NCBI GenBank assembly: GCA_026417755.1
Contig: JAOACQ010000084.1
Span: 1-37,883, forward strand
Length of the DNA stretch: 37,883 nucleotides
Direction of reading: 5' to 3'
From: Brevinematales bacterium
Lineage (GTDB): Bacteria > Spirochaetota > Brevinematia > Brevinematales > JAOACQ01
Below the pieces are notes generated by a model. It saw nothing but the letters and a program-made list of their open reading frames with translations, was not told the DNA's origin and searched no databases. Shown here piece after piece: positions 24,435 to 33,499 of the stretch (positions are counted from its first letter, which is position 1; every line of letters starts with the position of its first letter). Position numbers and translations under genes: made by a program.

Positions 24435-24452
24435 TTAAAGATTAATCTTTAA
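24435..24452. promoter_or_regulatory. 18-bp perfect palindrome upstream of the two-component operon
   Basis: TTAAAGATTAATCTTTAA is a perfect palindrome without a loop, 34 nt before the ATG at 24487. The lack of a loop and of a T tract argues against a terminator. A dimeric regulator site for the DUF4390-kinase-NtrC operon is possible. AT-richness makes chance a real alternative. Confidence 0.35.
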
Positions 24453-24486
24453 CGATTTAGAAACTTAAAAATAAAAAGGATTTTAT

Positions 24487-24987
24487 ATGGAATTAATTAA
24501 AAATTTTTTCAGAGTTATACTTGTTGTCCTTGGTATTATAAATTATTATCCTGATGTTGAAGTTGAAAATGTTTTTGTTTACAAGGACTTTAATGATAAA
24601 GAATTAATAAGATCTCAAATTAAGTTTAAAAATTTATTAAATTCGGCAATGATGGAAGTGATAAAAAGTGGAAACAGATTAGAAATTTCTTGTATTATCA
24701 AGAGTTATTATGAAAATAAACTTGTTTTTTCAGATAAGATAACAAAAAATATTTCTTATGAAAGCAATGTTTATTATTTGGATAATAAAAAATTTCACAC
24801 TGAGGAAAGTATAATAGACTGGATCTCTGTTTTTGATTTTGTTATTCTTAAAGAAAAATCAAAGTTTGTTTCAAAAACTATAGAAACTCAAATTGAAATA
24901 TACTGTAGTTCAGATTTAAATGTAGATATTATGGCTCTCTGGGGAAATAAACCAAAAATTATAATCTCTTACGAAATAGAGAAATGA
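24487..24987 (+). CDS. DUF4390-like protein upstream of a NtrY-type kinase
   Basis: This 166-aa protein has an N-terminal hydrophobic segment (about residues 8-20) and a beta-rich domain. Its layout fits DUF4390, which is often encoded beside NtrY-like kinases in other bacteria. LLNSAMMEVIKSGNRLEISC corresponds to the domain's 'sGipl' strand region, and the body continues through YYLDNKKFHTEESIIDWISV to a final strand IIISYEIEK. It lies 1 nt upstream of the sensor-kinase ATG, so the three genes are one operon. It may present a signal to the kinase outside the membrane. The family match is by eye and moderately sure; the role is inference. Confidence 0.6.
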   Translation: MELIKNFFRVILVVLGIINYYPDVEVENVFVYKDFNDKELIRSQIKFKNLLNSAMMEVIKSGNRLEISCIIKSYYENKLVFSDKITKNISYESNVYYLDNKKFHTEESIIDWISVFDFVILKEKSKFVSKTIETQIEIYCSSDLNVDIMALWGNKPKIIISYEIEK

Positions 24988-24988
24988 A

Positions 24989-26095
24989 ATGAAGGTGCGA
25001 TTTTATTTAATTTTTATAATTGCCTCTGTTGTTATACTTACTTTATCTATTTATACAAGTTATATCTCTATATACAATCACCAAAAACTACTCGAAAAAG
25101 AATTATGGAAAATAGGTAAGATTGCAGAAAATAATATCGAAATTCAAAAAAGACTTTCTTTATTCAAGGTTTTTTCAGAAAAAATGGTTGTTGAAACAAC
25201 AAGAAAAGTATGGTTTATGTTTTTGTTAAATATTCTTTTGCTTTTATCTATTTTTGGAATATATATAATCGGCGTTGTAAGACCTATTTATAAACTATCC
25301 AAAAAAGTTAATTCAATCTATTTTGAACAAGGGATTAAGGATATAAAAATAAAAGAACAAGGAACAGAAGAAGTAAGACTTTTGATAAAGGCATTTAATG
25401 AAATGTTTGAAAAACTTAAAAACTACGAAAATGTGGTTGGGAATATTCAAAAGTATAGAGGTTGGAAAGAAATATCAAGAGTTTTGGTTCATGAAATAAA
25501 CAATATCCTATCTCCAGTTCAAACCTATCTCGAATATTTAATGGATGAAGTAGAAGACACAAAAAAAATTACAATGATATTAAGCAAGATTAGTGAAATC
25601 AAAGAAATACTCAATAGACTAAGAGAATTCTCCCATTTTCCTGATCCTGTATTTCAGGAATATAGTATTGTAAGTCTTCTGAAAGAGGTGACATTAGAGT
25701 TCAAAAATGTTGAGTTTACCGATTCTATAGATTACAAAATAAGAATTGACCCTCTTCTTACAAAAGAAATTTTAAGAAATTTAATAAAAAATGCTCTAGA
25801 AAGTAAAGAAAATGTGTCTGTTAAAATTTCATTTGAAGAAGAAAAAAATTATGTTAAAATAAAAGTAGAAGATAACGGACCCGGCATCTCTAAAGAAAAC
25901 TTAGAAAAAATATTTTCCCCGGGTTTTTCAACAAAAAAGAAAAAAGGGAATATTGGTATAGGCTTATCTATAGTTCAAAGCCTTATTCAAGAACAACATG
26001 GGATTATTTCTGTAGAAAGTGAGGTTGGGAAAGGAACTATCTTTAATATATACTTCCCTTTAAATGGAGGAATAAATGAAAATACTGGTAGTTGA
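24989..26095 (+). CDS. Membrane sensor histidine kinase (NtrY/AtoS-like)
   Basis: This 368-aa kinase has two membrane helices (about residues 5-28 and 74-96) bounding a short periplasmic loop of about 45 residues. A HAMP-like segment (RPIYKLSKKVNSI) and a HisKA-type dimerisation helix with the phospho-acceptor His168 (VLVHEINNILSP) follow. The ATPase domain has N box ILRNLIKNALES, G1 DNGPGIS, F box FSPGFSTKK and G2 GNIGIGLSIVQSLI. There is no PAS domain. The ATG follows the DUF4390-like gene by 1 nt and the 3' end overlaps the response-regulator gene by 20 nt. The cognate partner is therefore almost certainly the adjacent NtrC-type activator. The signal is unknown. Confidence 0.92.
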   Translation: MKVRFYLIFIIASVVILTLSIYTSYISIYNHQKLLEKELWKIGKIAENNIEIQKRLSLFKVFSEKMVVETTRKVWFMFLLNILLLLSIFGIYIIGVVRPIYKLSKKVNSIYFEQGIKDIKIKEQGTEEVRLLIKAFNEMFEKLKNYENVVGNIQKYRGWKEISRVLVHEINNILSPVQTYLEYLMDEVEDTKKITMILSKISEIKEILNRLREFSHFPDPVFQEYSIVSLLKEVTLEFKNVEFTDSIDYKIRIDPLLTKEILRNLIKNALESKENVSVKISFEEEKNYVKIKVEDNGPGISKENLEKIFSPGFSTKKKKGNIGIGLSIVQSLIQEQHGIISVESEVGKGTIFNIYFPLNGGINENTGS

Positions 26096-27413
26096 TGACA
26101 ATGTAGATGTTATAAAAAGTCTTCAAGATGTTCTCGAAGACTATGAAATAATAGGTTGTTCAAGCATTGGAGAAGCCAAGGAAATTTTATCCCAAGAAAA
26201 TGAAATAGAGGTTGCTATTATTGATATTATGCTTGGAGAAGAAAATGGGCTTGATCTCCTTTCTTATATAAAATCAAGTTTGAGTAACATCGAATGTATA
26301 ATGATCTCGGGTTATTCAAATATAGAAAAAGCTGTCCTATCTATAAAAATGGGGGCTTACGATTTCATAGAAAAGCCAATCTCTTACCAAAAAATCAAGG
26401 TTGTTTTAAATAACGCAATAGAACATAAGAAATATAAAGAATTATTTTCAAAAGAATTAAAAAAATATGAGATAATTGGAAACTCAAAGGCTACAAAAAA
26501 AATTAATGAACTTATAGAAAAGGCATCAAAATTGGATTTTCCAGTCCTGATTTACGGCGAAAGTGGTGTTGGTAAAGAGCATATTGCTAATCTCATCCAT
26601 CTCAAATCAAAAAGGGGTAAAAATGAAATGGTTAAACTCAACTGTGCAGCTATCCCAGAAAGTCTGTTTGAAAGTGAATTTTTTGGATATGAAAAGGGTG
26701 CTTTCACTGGAGCAGTAACACAGAAAAAAGGTAAAATAGAACTTGCACATAATAGCACAATCTTTCTTGATGAAATTGGAGAGCTCCCTCTTTCCCAGCA
26801 GGCAAAATTGCTAAGAGTTCTCGAAGACAAAAATATTATTCGTGTTGGTGGAAATAAACCTATACCAGTTGATTTCAGACTTATTACAGCTACCAATAAA
26901 GATTTACAAAATCTGGTTAAAGAACAAAAATTCAGGGAAGATCTATTCTATAGAATAGGAGTGATAATAATAGAAGTTCCACCATTAAGAGAAAGGAGAG
27001 AAGATATTCCATTACTTACAACACATTTTCTTAAACAGGTTTCTATAGAAAATAACATAGAAAAATCAATCGATAAAGATGCCCTTGATATTATCTCTCA
27101 AATGGATTTCAAAGGTAATATAAGAGAATTAAAAAATTTAATATTAAGACTTTTTGGACTTTCAGAAGGAAAAATAATTACAAAAAATGATTTAGAATAC
27201 ATCTTAAATCCCTGTAAACAAATAGCAACAGATTCAATCTTTGAAAAAACTCTACCTCTTTCCGAAGCCAAAAAACTACTTGAGAAAACATATATACTCA
27301 CCCAACTGAGACTGAATAACAACAATATTTCAAAGACAGCTATAAGCCTCAATGTTCTACCAAATAATCTTATAAGAAGAATGAAAGAGCTTGATATAAA
27401 AGTTAGTCAATAA
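26076..27413 (+). CDS. NtrC-family sigma54-dependent response regulator
   Basis: This 445-aa activator has the three standard parts. The receiver has DDN at 7-9, phospho-acceptor Asp50 (IIDIML) and Lys100 (EKPIS). The AAA+ domain has Walker A GESGVGKE (161-168), the sigma54-contact loop GAFTGA (208-213) and Walker B FLDEIGE. A C-terminal Fis-type helix-turn-helix closes it ([20 protein letters not shown]). GGAGG precedes the ATG, which overlaps the kinase gene. The intact GAFTGA shows it acts with RpoN, so the genome should encode sigma54. The 3' end overlaps convergent rpoD by 11 nt. Target genes are unknown; I found no convincing -24/-12 promoter in this window. Confidence 0.95.
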   Translation: MKILVVDDNVDVIKSLQDVLEDYEIIGCSSIGEAKEILSQENEIEVAIIDIMLGEENGLDLLSYIKSSLSNIECIMISGYSNIEKAVLSIKMGAYDFIEKPISYQKIKVVLNNAIEHKKYKELFSKELKKYEIIGNSKATKKINELIEKASKLDFPVLIYGESGVGKEHIANLIHLKSKRGKNEMVKLNCAAIPESLFESEFFGYEKGAFTGAVTQKKGKIELAHNSTIFLDEIGELPLSQQAKLLRVLEDKNIIRVGGNKPIPVDFRLITATNKDLQNLVKEQKFREDLFYRIGVIIIEVPPLRERREDIPLLTTHFLKQVSIENNIEKSIDKDALDIISQMDFKGNIRELKNLILRLFGLSEGKIITKNDLEYILNPCKQIATDSIFEKTLPLSEAKKLLEKTYILTQLRLNNNNISKTAISLNVLPNNLIRRMKELDIKVSQ

Positions 27414-29103
27414 AGTCCATCAATTCTTTTACTCTCTTTGGATTTCTTAACTTTCTTAAAGCCTTTGCTTCAATCTGCCTTATCCTTTCTCTTGTTACCT
27501 GAAATAGATAACCAACCTCCTCCAGTGTATGAGCATATCCATCATCAAGACCAAACCTCATTCTTAAAACCTTTTGTTCTCTTAAAGGTAACTCATTAAT
27601 TACCTCTGCAAGTTTTTCTTTCAACATACTGTTCATTGTAGAATGCATCGGACTTGAGGCCTTAATATCTTCTATAAAATCTCCAAGCGAAGAATCTTCA
27701 TCCCTTCCTACTGGTGTCTCAAGTGAGACAGGATCATTCGCAACATTTTTGATATTTTTAACTTTGTTAACCCCCCATCCTACTTTACTTGAAATCTCTT
27801 CAACTGAAGGAGCTCTTCCTAAATCCTGTGTAAGATCGAGTTCTGCTTTTTTAATCTTATTTATCTGCTCTATCATATGAATGGGGACTCTTATAGTTCT
27901 TGATTGTTCTGATATTGATCTTGTGATCGCCTGTCTTATCCACCATGTTGCGTAGGTAGAAAATTTATAACCCTTTTTGTATTCAAACTTCTCTACAGCC
28001 CTTATCAAACCTATATTTCCCTCTTGGATCAAATCAAATAAATGAACACCCCTGTTTATATATCTCTTACCTATTGAAACCACAAGTCTTAGATTTGCCT
28101 GGATTAATTCTTTCTTTCTTTCTTCTACTACCTGTCTACCCTCTCTGATTTCATGAGTCCAGTGCAAAAGTTGTTCTTTTGTCGCTTTATAGATATTTTC
28201 TATCATTTCTATCTTTTGCATTTTTTCTTTTATTGTGTTTTTTAAAGATTGTAATTCAACATTCTCCGCATGCTCTTTAGCCAAACTAATGATTTGTTCA
28301 ATTGAATGCCCGTTTGTTATCTCTACCTTGCGAAAATATTCAAGTAGCTTCTCTATCTCCTCTCCAACCTGAAGAAGTCTTTCTGCCGCATTAACTAAAA
28401 TTTTTGGATTGAGGTCAATCGTTTTGATTGATTCAATAAATGACCATCTGATTTTCTTGATCTGAGATAGTAATTCTTCTTTTTCTTTGTCTGAGAGATC
28501 TTTTTTGTCCCACAATTCATCTATAGCACTTAGTTCTTCTTTTATTTGAGTAAGAACCTGTGCTACATTACTTACTATTTTCATTCTTTCTTTTCTTTCT
28601 TTAGCTGAAATGTTGTAGATTTTTGGGAGGTTAAAGAAATTATACAACTTTCCCTTACCCTGTAAAATTTCCTTAACTATATCTTCAATCTCGTGAATTA
28701 AAAAACCCGAATCAAATATTGAGGTGTTTATCTTAAGCTGCCCTTCTTCTATTTTTTTAGCTATCTCTATTTCCTGTTCCTGTGTAAGTAATGGAATTTT
28801 ACCAATTTTCTTGAGATATATTCTTAGTGGATTATCGGTTTGATCATCTTCACTTTCGATAATTATAGAATCAAGATCTTCAAAATCATCCGTCAAAAAT
28901 CCATCAAAATCCTCAAGGAAAGGATCTTCAACAGTAATCTCATTTTCTTCAAGTAATTTTATTACATTTTCAAGAATCTCTGGAGAAGCGGCCATATCTT
29001 CTGGAAGAAAATCCATAATCTCTTCATAACTTAAAATCCCTTTTTCTTTACCATGTTTAATTAAATTATTAATTTCTTCACTTTCAAGCAAATCATAATA
29101 CAT
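27403..29103 (-). CDS. rpoD: RNA polymerase primary sigma factor RpoD (sigma70)
   Basis: This 566-aa primary sigma factor is complete. Region 1.1-like residues occupy about 1-80, region 1.2 is [20 protein letters not shown], and a non-conserved spacer follows. Region 2 contains [35 protein letters not shown] and [19 protein letters not shown]. Region 3 and region 4 come last, the latter with [13 protein letters not shown] and the -35-recognition helix [17 protein letters not shown]. The window's TTGACA/TATAAT boxes fit this protein. AGGAGGG lies 9 nt before the ATG. It follows dnaG by 23 nt, the common dnaG-rpoD arrangement. Confidence 0.97.
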   Translation of the reverse strand: MYYDLLESEEINNLIKHGKEKGILSYEEIMDFLPEDMAASPEILENVIKLLEENEITVEDPFLEDFDGFLTDDFEDLDSIIIESEDDQTDNPLRIYLKKIGKIPLLTQEQEIEIAKKIEEGQLKINTSIFDSGFLIHEIEDIVKEILQGKGKLYNFFNLPKIYNISAKERKERMKIVSNVAQVLTQIKEELSAIDELWDKKDLSDKEKEELLSQIKKIRWSFIESIKTIDLNPKILVNAAERLLQVGEEIEKLLEYFRKVEITNGHSIEQIISLAKEHAENVELQSLKNTIKEKMQKIEMIENIYKATKEQLLHWTHEIREGRQVVEERKKELIQANLRLVVSIGKRYINRGVHLFDLIQEGNIGLIRAVEKFEYKKGYKFSTYATWWIRQAITRSISEQSRTIRVPIHMIEQINKIKKAELDLTQDLGRAPSVEEISSKVGWGVNKVKNIKNVANDPVSLETPVGRDEDSSLGDFIEDIKASSPMHSTMNSMLKEKLAEVINELPLREQKVLRMRFGLDDGYAHTLEEVGYLFQVTRERIRQIEAKALRKLRNPKRVKELMDFID

Positions 29104-29126
29104 ATATACTTATCCCTCCTATTATC

Positions 29127-30839
29127 TTAATAACTTACGGCGTGACTGAAACTTTTAATTATTTCTTCAAGTTCAAAAAGCTCTCTCTTAAGATTTTTTT
29201 TCTCTTCAAGATCCCTGACATTTATAAGTTTCCTTTTGATATGCAGATATCTTATCTTATAGGCTTTTTCCAAAACCATTTCGTAAGTAAAATTTTCATC
29301 CATTACACCTCTTGATATTGAATCAACCAATTCATTATTTAAACCAAAAAGAAGAGTTTTTGTGTTTTTCTCTCCATTTTCTATCTTAAGGAATAAATTT
29401 CTCACTTCTGAATTTATTAACATTTCAGAGGAAATTAATGGTAAAACCTCATCACTTTTCTCTATATATTTTATCATTCCTCCAATAAACTCCATTTCTA
29501 TATCTTCATTTTTAGAATTTTTATTATCAATTAATCGACCAAAACTACTCTCTTTCTTTAAAAAATTTTGATATTCTATCAAAACTGTTTCAAGTTTTTC
29601 ACTTATAAAATTCGCAGTTTTTTTCAATGCCGCCTCTCTTTCTATCGCTGTTTTGATTGTCCTAATATATAAAAAAATATTTCGGACAAAAGATATCTTG
29701 TCTTTTTTAACTGAAATCTTCTTACTAAAAAATATCAATTTAAAATCTATAGGGTCAAGTAATTTTTTATCAAAATATTCAATAGTTTTTGCCTTACCAT
29801 ATTTCATCACAAAATCATATGGATCCATTTTACCTGGTAAAATGACTACTTTTATGTTAACTTCAAGATTAGCGGCTATATCTATAGCCCTATTGGCAGC
29901 ATTTATGCCAGCTTCATCCCCATCAAAGATAAAAACAATATTTGAAGTATATCTTTTCAATTGTAAAATTTGATTCTCAGTAATTGATGTCCCTAGCGGT
30001 GCAACTACATTCTTTATATTATGTTGAAATAAAGCTATGACATCCATATACCCTTCAACTACATAAGCTATTTTCTGCTTTATTATTTCATCTTTAGCAT
30101 AATTCAATGCAAAAAGTAAATACCCCTTGTGAAATACCGAATTCTCCGGTGAATTCACATATTTTGCGATATCTTTTCTATCCTGTAATATTCTACCACC
30201 AAAACCTACAGGATTACCTTCTCTATCAAATATTGGAAAAATAACCCTATCCCTGAATCTATCATAAACTCCATCATTACTTTTTATACACAGACCAGAC
30301 TTATAGATAAAATCTTCTGAATAGCCTTTTGATTTAAGAAACTGAAATAGATTATGATTTAAACCACCATAACCAATCTTAAAAAATTTTATTGTTTCTG
30401 GTGTAAGTTTTCTCCCTGATAGATATTTTCTTGCATTTTCGGCTTCCTCAGAATTGAGTAGTTTATTATGAAAATAATCTAAAGCATCTCCGGTTATTTT
30501 TTGTATAGCTTTCTTTTCGATTGTAATAGATTTATTATCTGAGTCTTCATATTGTGAAAGATCAATCCCAGCCATATCAGCTAACTTCTCAAGGGCTTCT
30601 CTAAAATTTACCCTATAATAATCCATTAGAAATTTAATTGTATTTCCTGAAGCTCCGCAACCAAAACAATGATATAAACCCTTTTCATCACTTATAGACA
30701 TCGAAGGTGTTCTTTCATTATGAAAAGGGCATCTTGCCATATAATTCTTACCACTTTTTTTAACTTCAGTCACCTTGCCAATAATATCAACAATAGAAAT
30801 TCTATCAACAAGCATTTGTATTACATCATCCGGTATCAA
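29127..30839 (-). CDS. dnaG: DNA primase
   Basis: DnaG makes the RNA primers for lagging-strand DNA synthesis. The 570-aa protein has an N-terminal zinc ribbon (Cys37, His40, Cys58, Cys61 in CPFHNE and YHCFGCGASGN). The catalytic TOPRIM core has VVEGYMDVIAL and FIFDGDEAGINAANRA, and a C-terminal helicase-binding part follows. The start is TTG at 30839. MIPDDVIQ matches the usual MIPxxxIxx start of DnaG, GAGGG lies 5 nt upstream, and the next Met (residue 9) would cut a conserved segment. It leads the dnaG-rpoD pair. No rpsU (S21) gene precedes it, unlike in E. coli. Confidence 0.96.
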   Translation of the reverse strand: MIPDDVIQMLVDRISIVDIIGKVTEVKKSGKNYMARCPFHNERTPSMSISDEKGLYHCFGCGASGNTIKFLMDYYRVNFREALEKLADMAGIDLSQYEDSDNKSITIEKKAIQKITGDALDYFHNKLLNSEEAENARKYLSGRKLTPETIKFFKIGYGGLNHNLFQFLKSKGYSEDFIYKSGLCIKSNDGVYDRFRDRVIFPIFDREGNPVGFGGRILQDRKDIAKYVNSPENSVFHKGYLLFALNYAKDEIIKQKIAYVVEGYMDVIALFQHNIKNVVAPLGTSITENQILQLKRYTSNIVFIFDGDEAGINAANRAIDIAANLEVNIKVVILPGKMDPYDFVMKYGKAKTIEYFDKKLLDPIDFKLIFFSKKISVKKDKISFVRNIFLYIRTIKTAIEREAALKKTANFISEKLETVLIEYQNFLKKESSFGRLIDNKNSKNEDIEMEFIGGMIKYIEKSDEVLPLISSEMLINSEVRNLFLKIENGEKNTKTLLFGLNNELVDSISRGVMDENFTYEMVLEKAYKIRYLHIKRKLINVRDLEEKKNLKRELFELEEIIKSFSHAVSY

Positions 30840-30941
30840 CTGAACCCTCGCTATAAAATATGATTTTTTATAGAGTAATTGATTAGTATAATATTATATA
30901 CAAAAAAAAATAGATTTTTCCTAAATTTTGAGAAAAAAAAT

Positions 30942-32462
30942 TTAAAAATTCGATAAAATTTTGTCAAGACATCTATATCTCAAAGCCTCAGTAATATGTG
31001 TTTCTTCTATAATTTCTGCTGAAGTTAAATCAGCTATTGTTCGTGAGATTTTTAAAATTTTTTCATAGCTTCTGATACTTAGGGAATATTTCTGCATTAT
31101 TGCCTCAAGCAAATCTTTTGCTCCTTTCTTGAGCTCACAAAACTTTGATACAAGTTTGTGAGACATTTCTGCGTTTGTAAAAATATTATATTTTTTGAAT
31201 CTTTCAAGTTGAATATTTCTTGCTTTAATAATTCTTTCTTTTATCTGTTTTGAGCTTTCTCCTCTATTTTCATAATTAATATCTTTTAAATCTACCTTTG
31301 AAACGGCAAGATGCATATCTATCCTGTCAAGTAAAGGTGTCGAAATTTTTTTCAATACACTTTTAATTTCTTCAGGATCCCACCTATCAACATCACTACT
31401 TTTATATGAAGGGTTCATAGAGGCTACAAGCATAAATCTCGCAGGAAATTCTACCATTCCCTCTGCTCTCGAAATCGAAACCTTTCCATCTTCAAGTGGT
31501 TGCCTCAAAACCTGAAGAACATTGCTCCTGAAAAGCTGAAACTCATCAAGATATAAAACTCCATTATGTGAGAGACTTACTTCTCCTGGCTTTGGAAATT
31601 TGCCCCCACCAATTATTGAAACATCAGAAGCTGTATGATGGGGGCTTCTGAAAGGCCTTTTAAGAATAAGGGGATTATCCGGTTCTATCATTCCAGATAT
31701 GCTATATAACATGGTTGTTTCAAGAGATTCTTCTATTGAGAGTGGAGGAAGAATTGATGGTATTCGTTTGGCAAGCATTGTTTTCCCAGTACCAGGTGGA
31801 CCTATAAGTAGAATATTATGCCCACCCGCACAGGCAACCTCTATACCTTTCCTTGCTATGAATTGTCCACAAACTTCGTTCATATCAACATTTTCATCCT
31901 CTTCAATTTTGGTTATTATTTCTTTAAAATTAAAGGTGTTAATCGGGGTTTTCTGCTTTATTTTGCATAGATGCTCTATCGCCTCTTTAAGGGTTCTGAT
32001 AGGTATTACATCAATCCCATCTACAATTGACATTTCTTTACCATTCTCTTCTGGACACATTATTGTATCAAACCCCATTTTTTTAGCATAAATAGCTATA
32101 AGAAGTCCACCTGGTATTTTTCTCAACTCCCCATTTAAAGATAATTCCCCAACAAAAGCTATTTTATCTAGATTTTCCATCTCATATCTCTCTGATAAAA
32201 TACCTAAAGCAATCGGAAAGTCAAAAAAAGTTCCGTTTTTTTTAATCCCTGCTGGAGCAAGATTAACAATAATTCTTTTACCTGGAAAATGAAAGCCAGA
32301 ATTTTGGATGGCTGTCTCAATTCTTCTACAAGACTCTTTAACCGATTGGCTGGCAAGCCCTACTATCTCAAATTCTGGAACTTTAGTCTGAATATCAATC
32401 TCAATATCAACCTTTATCACCTGCATACCAAAAAAAGTAAAAGAGTTTAACTTTACTACCAT
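30942..32462 (-). CDS. comM: ComM/YifB-family AAA+ ATPase (Mg-chelatase-like)
   Basis: This 506-aa protein matches the ComM/YifB family, a hexameric helicase that drives branch migration during natural transformation in species where it has been studied. The N-terminal Lon-protease-like fold spans about residues 1-170 (VPEFEIVGLASQSVKESC; GKRIIVNLAPAGIKKNG; DFPIALGIL). The AAA+ domain has Walker A GPPGTGKT (221-228), GVLYLDEFQLF as Walker B, and MNPSY in sensor 1. A C-terminal Mg-chelatase-type helical domain follows. TATGGAGGAATAG precedes the ATG. No other competence gene is nearby. Presence in a non-competent genome is common, so transformation should not be assumed. Confidence 0.93.
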   Translation of the reverse strand: MVVKLNSFTFFGMQVIKVDIEIDIQTKVPEFEIVGLASQSVKESCRRIETAIQNSGFHFPGKRIIVNLAPAGIKKNGTFFDFPIALGILSERYEMENLDKIAFVGELSLNGELRKIPGGLLIAIYAKKMGFDTIMCPEENGKEMSIVDGIDVIPIRTLKEAIEHLCKIKQKTPINTFNFKEIITKIEEDENVDMNEVCGQFIARKGIEVACAGGHNILLIGPPGTGKTMLAKRIPSILPPLSIEESLETTMLYSISGMIEPDNPLILKRPFRSPHHTASDVSIIGGGKFPKPGEVSLSHNGVLYLDEFQLFRSNVLQVLRQPLEDGKVSISRAEGMVEFPARFMLVASMNPSYKSSDVDRWDPEEIKSVLKKISTPLLDRIDMHLAVSKVDLKDINYENRGESSKQIKERIIKARNIQLERFKKYNIFTNAEMSHKLVSKFCELKKGAKDLLEAIMQKYSLSIRSYEKILKISRTIADLTSAEIIEETHITEALRYRCLDKILSNF

Positions 32463-32575
32463 CTATTCCTCCATATATATCTTATTCAATAATAATTGTT
32501 AAACTTTGTTAAAAAAATTAATTGATAAAATAATTTTTTTGATTTAAAATAGTTATGGAGTAAATTTTAATTTAT

Positions 32576-32899
32576 ATGGACAAGACAGCAAAAAATTTTT
32601 TTAAAAAACAGATAGATTTTGCCTGTAGACATTTTAGTTTCAAGGATTGTCCTTATTATCCCTGCCATAAAACAAAAGAAGAATTAAATTGTATATTATG
32701 TTATTGTCCATTTTATCCATGCAATAACAAAATTGGAAATGGAAGGTGGATAATCACAGATAAAAAGAAAGTCTTTGATTGTAGTGAGTGTGATTTTGTT
32801 CATCGAGATGAAGTTGTAAAAAGGATTTTTGAACTTCTCTATGAGAATAAAACCCTCAAACAGATTGCCAAAATTATAAAAAAGGAATTTAAAAAATGA
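32576..32899 (+). CDS. Cysteine-rich small-domain protein, probable metal binder
   Basis: This 107-aa protein has nine Cys residues in its first 72 positions (17, 25, 30, 39, 42, 44, 49, 69, 72) and two His (31, 76). The order CPYYPCHK, CILCYCPFYPC, GNGRWI and VFDCSECDFVHR matches the cysteine-rich small domain family (PF04071), often seen near cobalamin genes in methanogens and clostridia. It probably binds zinc or an iron-sulfur cluster. A basic helix ends the protein. GGAG lies 15 nt before the ATG, too far to be a good ribosome site, so the start is uncertain. It overlaps coaE by ATGA. No cobalamin gene is near. The function is unknown. Confidence 0.78.
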   Translation: MDKTAKNFFKKQIDFACRHFSFKDCPYYPCHKTKEELNCILCYCPFYPCNNKIGNGRWIITDKKKVFDCSECDFVHRDEVVKRIFELLYENKTLKQIAKIIKKEFKK

Positions 32900-33477
32900 A
32901 AAAGAAGTATGTTATAGGCATTTTTGGCAAAACTGGTAGTGGTAAATCAACTGTTTCTAAAATTTTAAGTGAAAAATATGGATTTTATCACATTGATGTA
33001 GATAAAATTGGGCATATTGTTCTTGAGAAATTAAAAGATAAAATTTTAGCTAATTTTGGTAAAGGAATTTTAACTGATGGAAAAATAGACAGAAAAAAAC
33101 TTGGAGAAATAGTTTTTAAAAACAGAAATGAACTTTATAAGTTAAATTCTATTGTTCACCCAGAAATAAAAAAACTTACATATCAGGAAATAAAAAACAC
33201 TGACAAAAAGTATGTTGTAATTGACGCTGCATTACTTTTTGAAATAGGTCTTGATGAATATTGTGATTTTCTCATTATGGTTGAGAGTAATGAAAATCTA
33301 ATATATCAAAGAAATAACAAGAATAGAAATTGGGATTTCAATAAAACAGCAGATATTTTAAAATCCCAGGAATACTTAGACATACTAAAGGGAAAGGCTG
33401 ATTTCATTATATACAATAATGAGAATGAAACTAAACTTTTAAAACAGATTGAATTTTTAGTTCATATAATTTTTTAA
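32896..33477 (+). CDS. coaE: Dephospho-CoA kinase
   Basis: CoaE phosphorylates the 3'-hydroxyl of dephospho-CoA with ATP, the last step of coenzyme A synthesis. The 193-aa length is typical. Visible motifs are the P-loop GKTGSGKS (residues 11-18), the substrate loop HIDVDKIGH (usual DADxxxH), then LVHPEIKK-like IVHPEIKK, DAALLFEIGLDEYCD and the lid region QRNNKNRNWDF. The ATG overlaps the stop of the Cys-rich gene (ATGA), so the two are translationally coupled. The Asp of the usual DAD motif is Val here (DVD), a mild variation. Confidence 0.94.
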   Translation: MKKKYVIGIFGKTGSGKSTVSKILSEKYGFYHIDVDKIGHIVLEKLKDKILANFGKGILTDGKIDRKKLGEIVFKNRNELYKLNSIVHPEIKKLTYQEIKNTDKKYVVIDAALLFEIGLDEYCDFLIMVESNENLIYQRNNKNRNWDFNKTADILKSQEYLDILKGKADFIIYNNENETKLLKQIEFLVHIIF

Positions 33478-33499
33478 AAATTTTCCGATAAGGTTAAAT

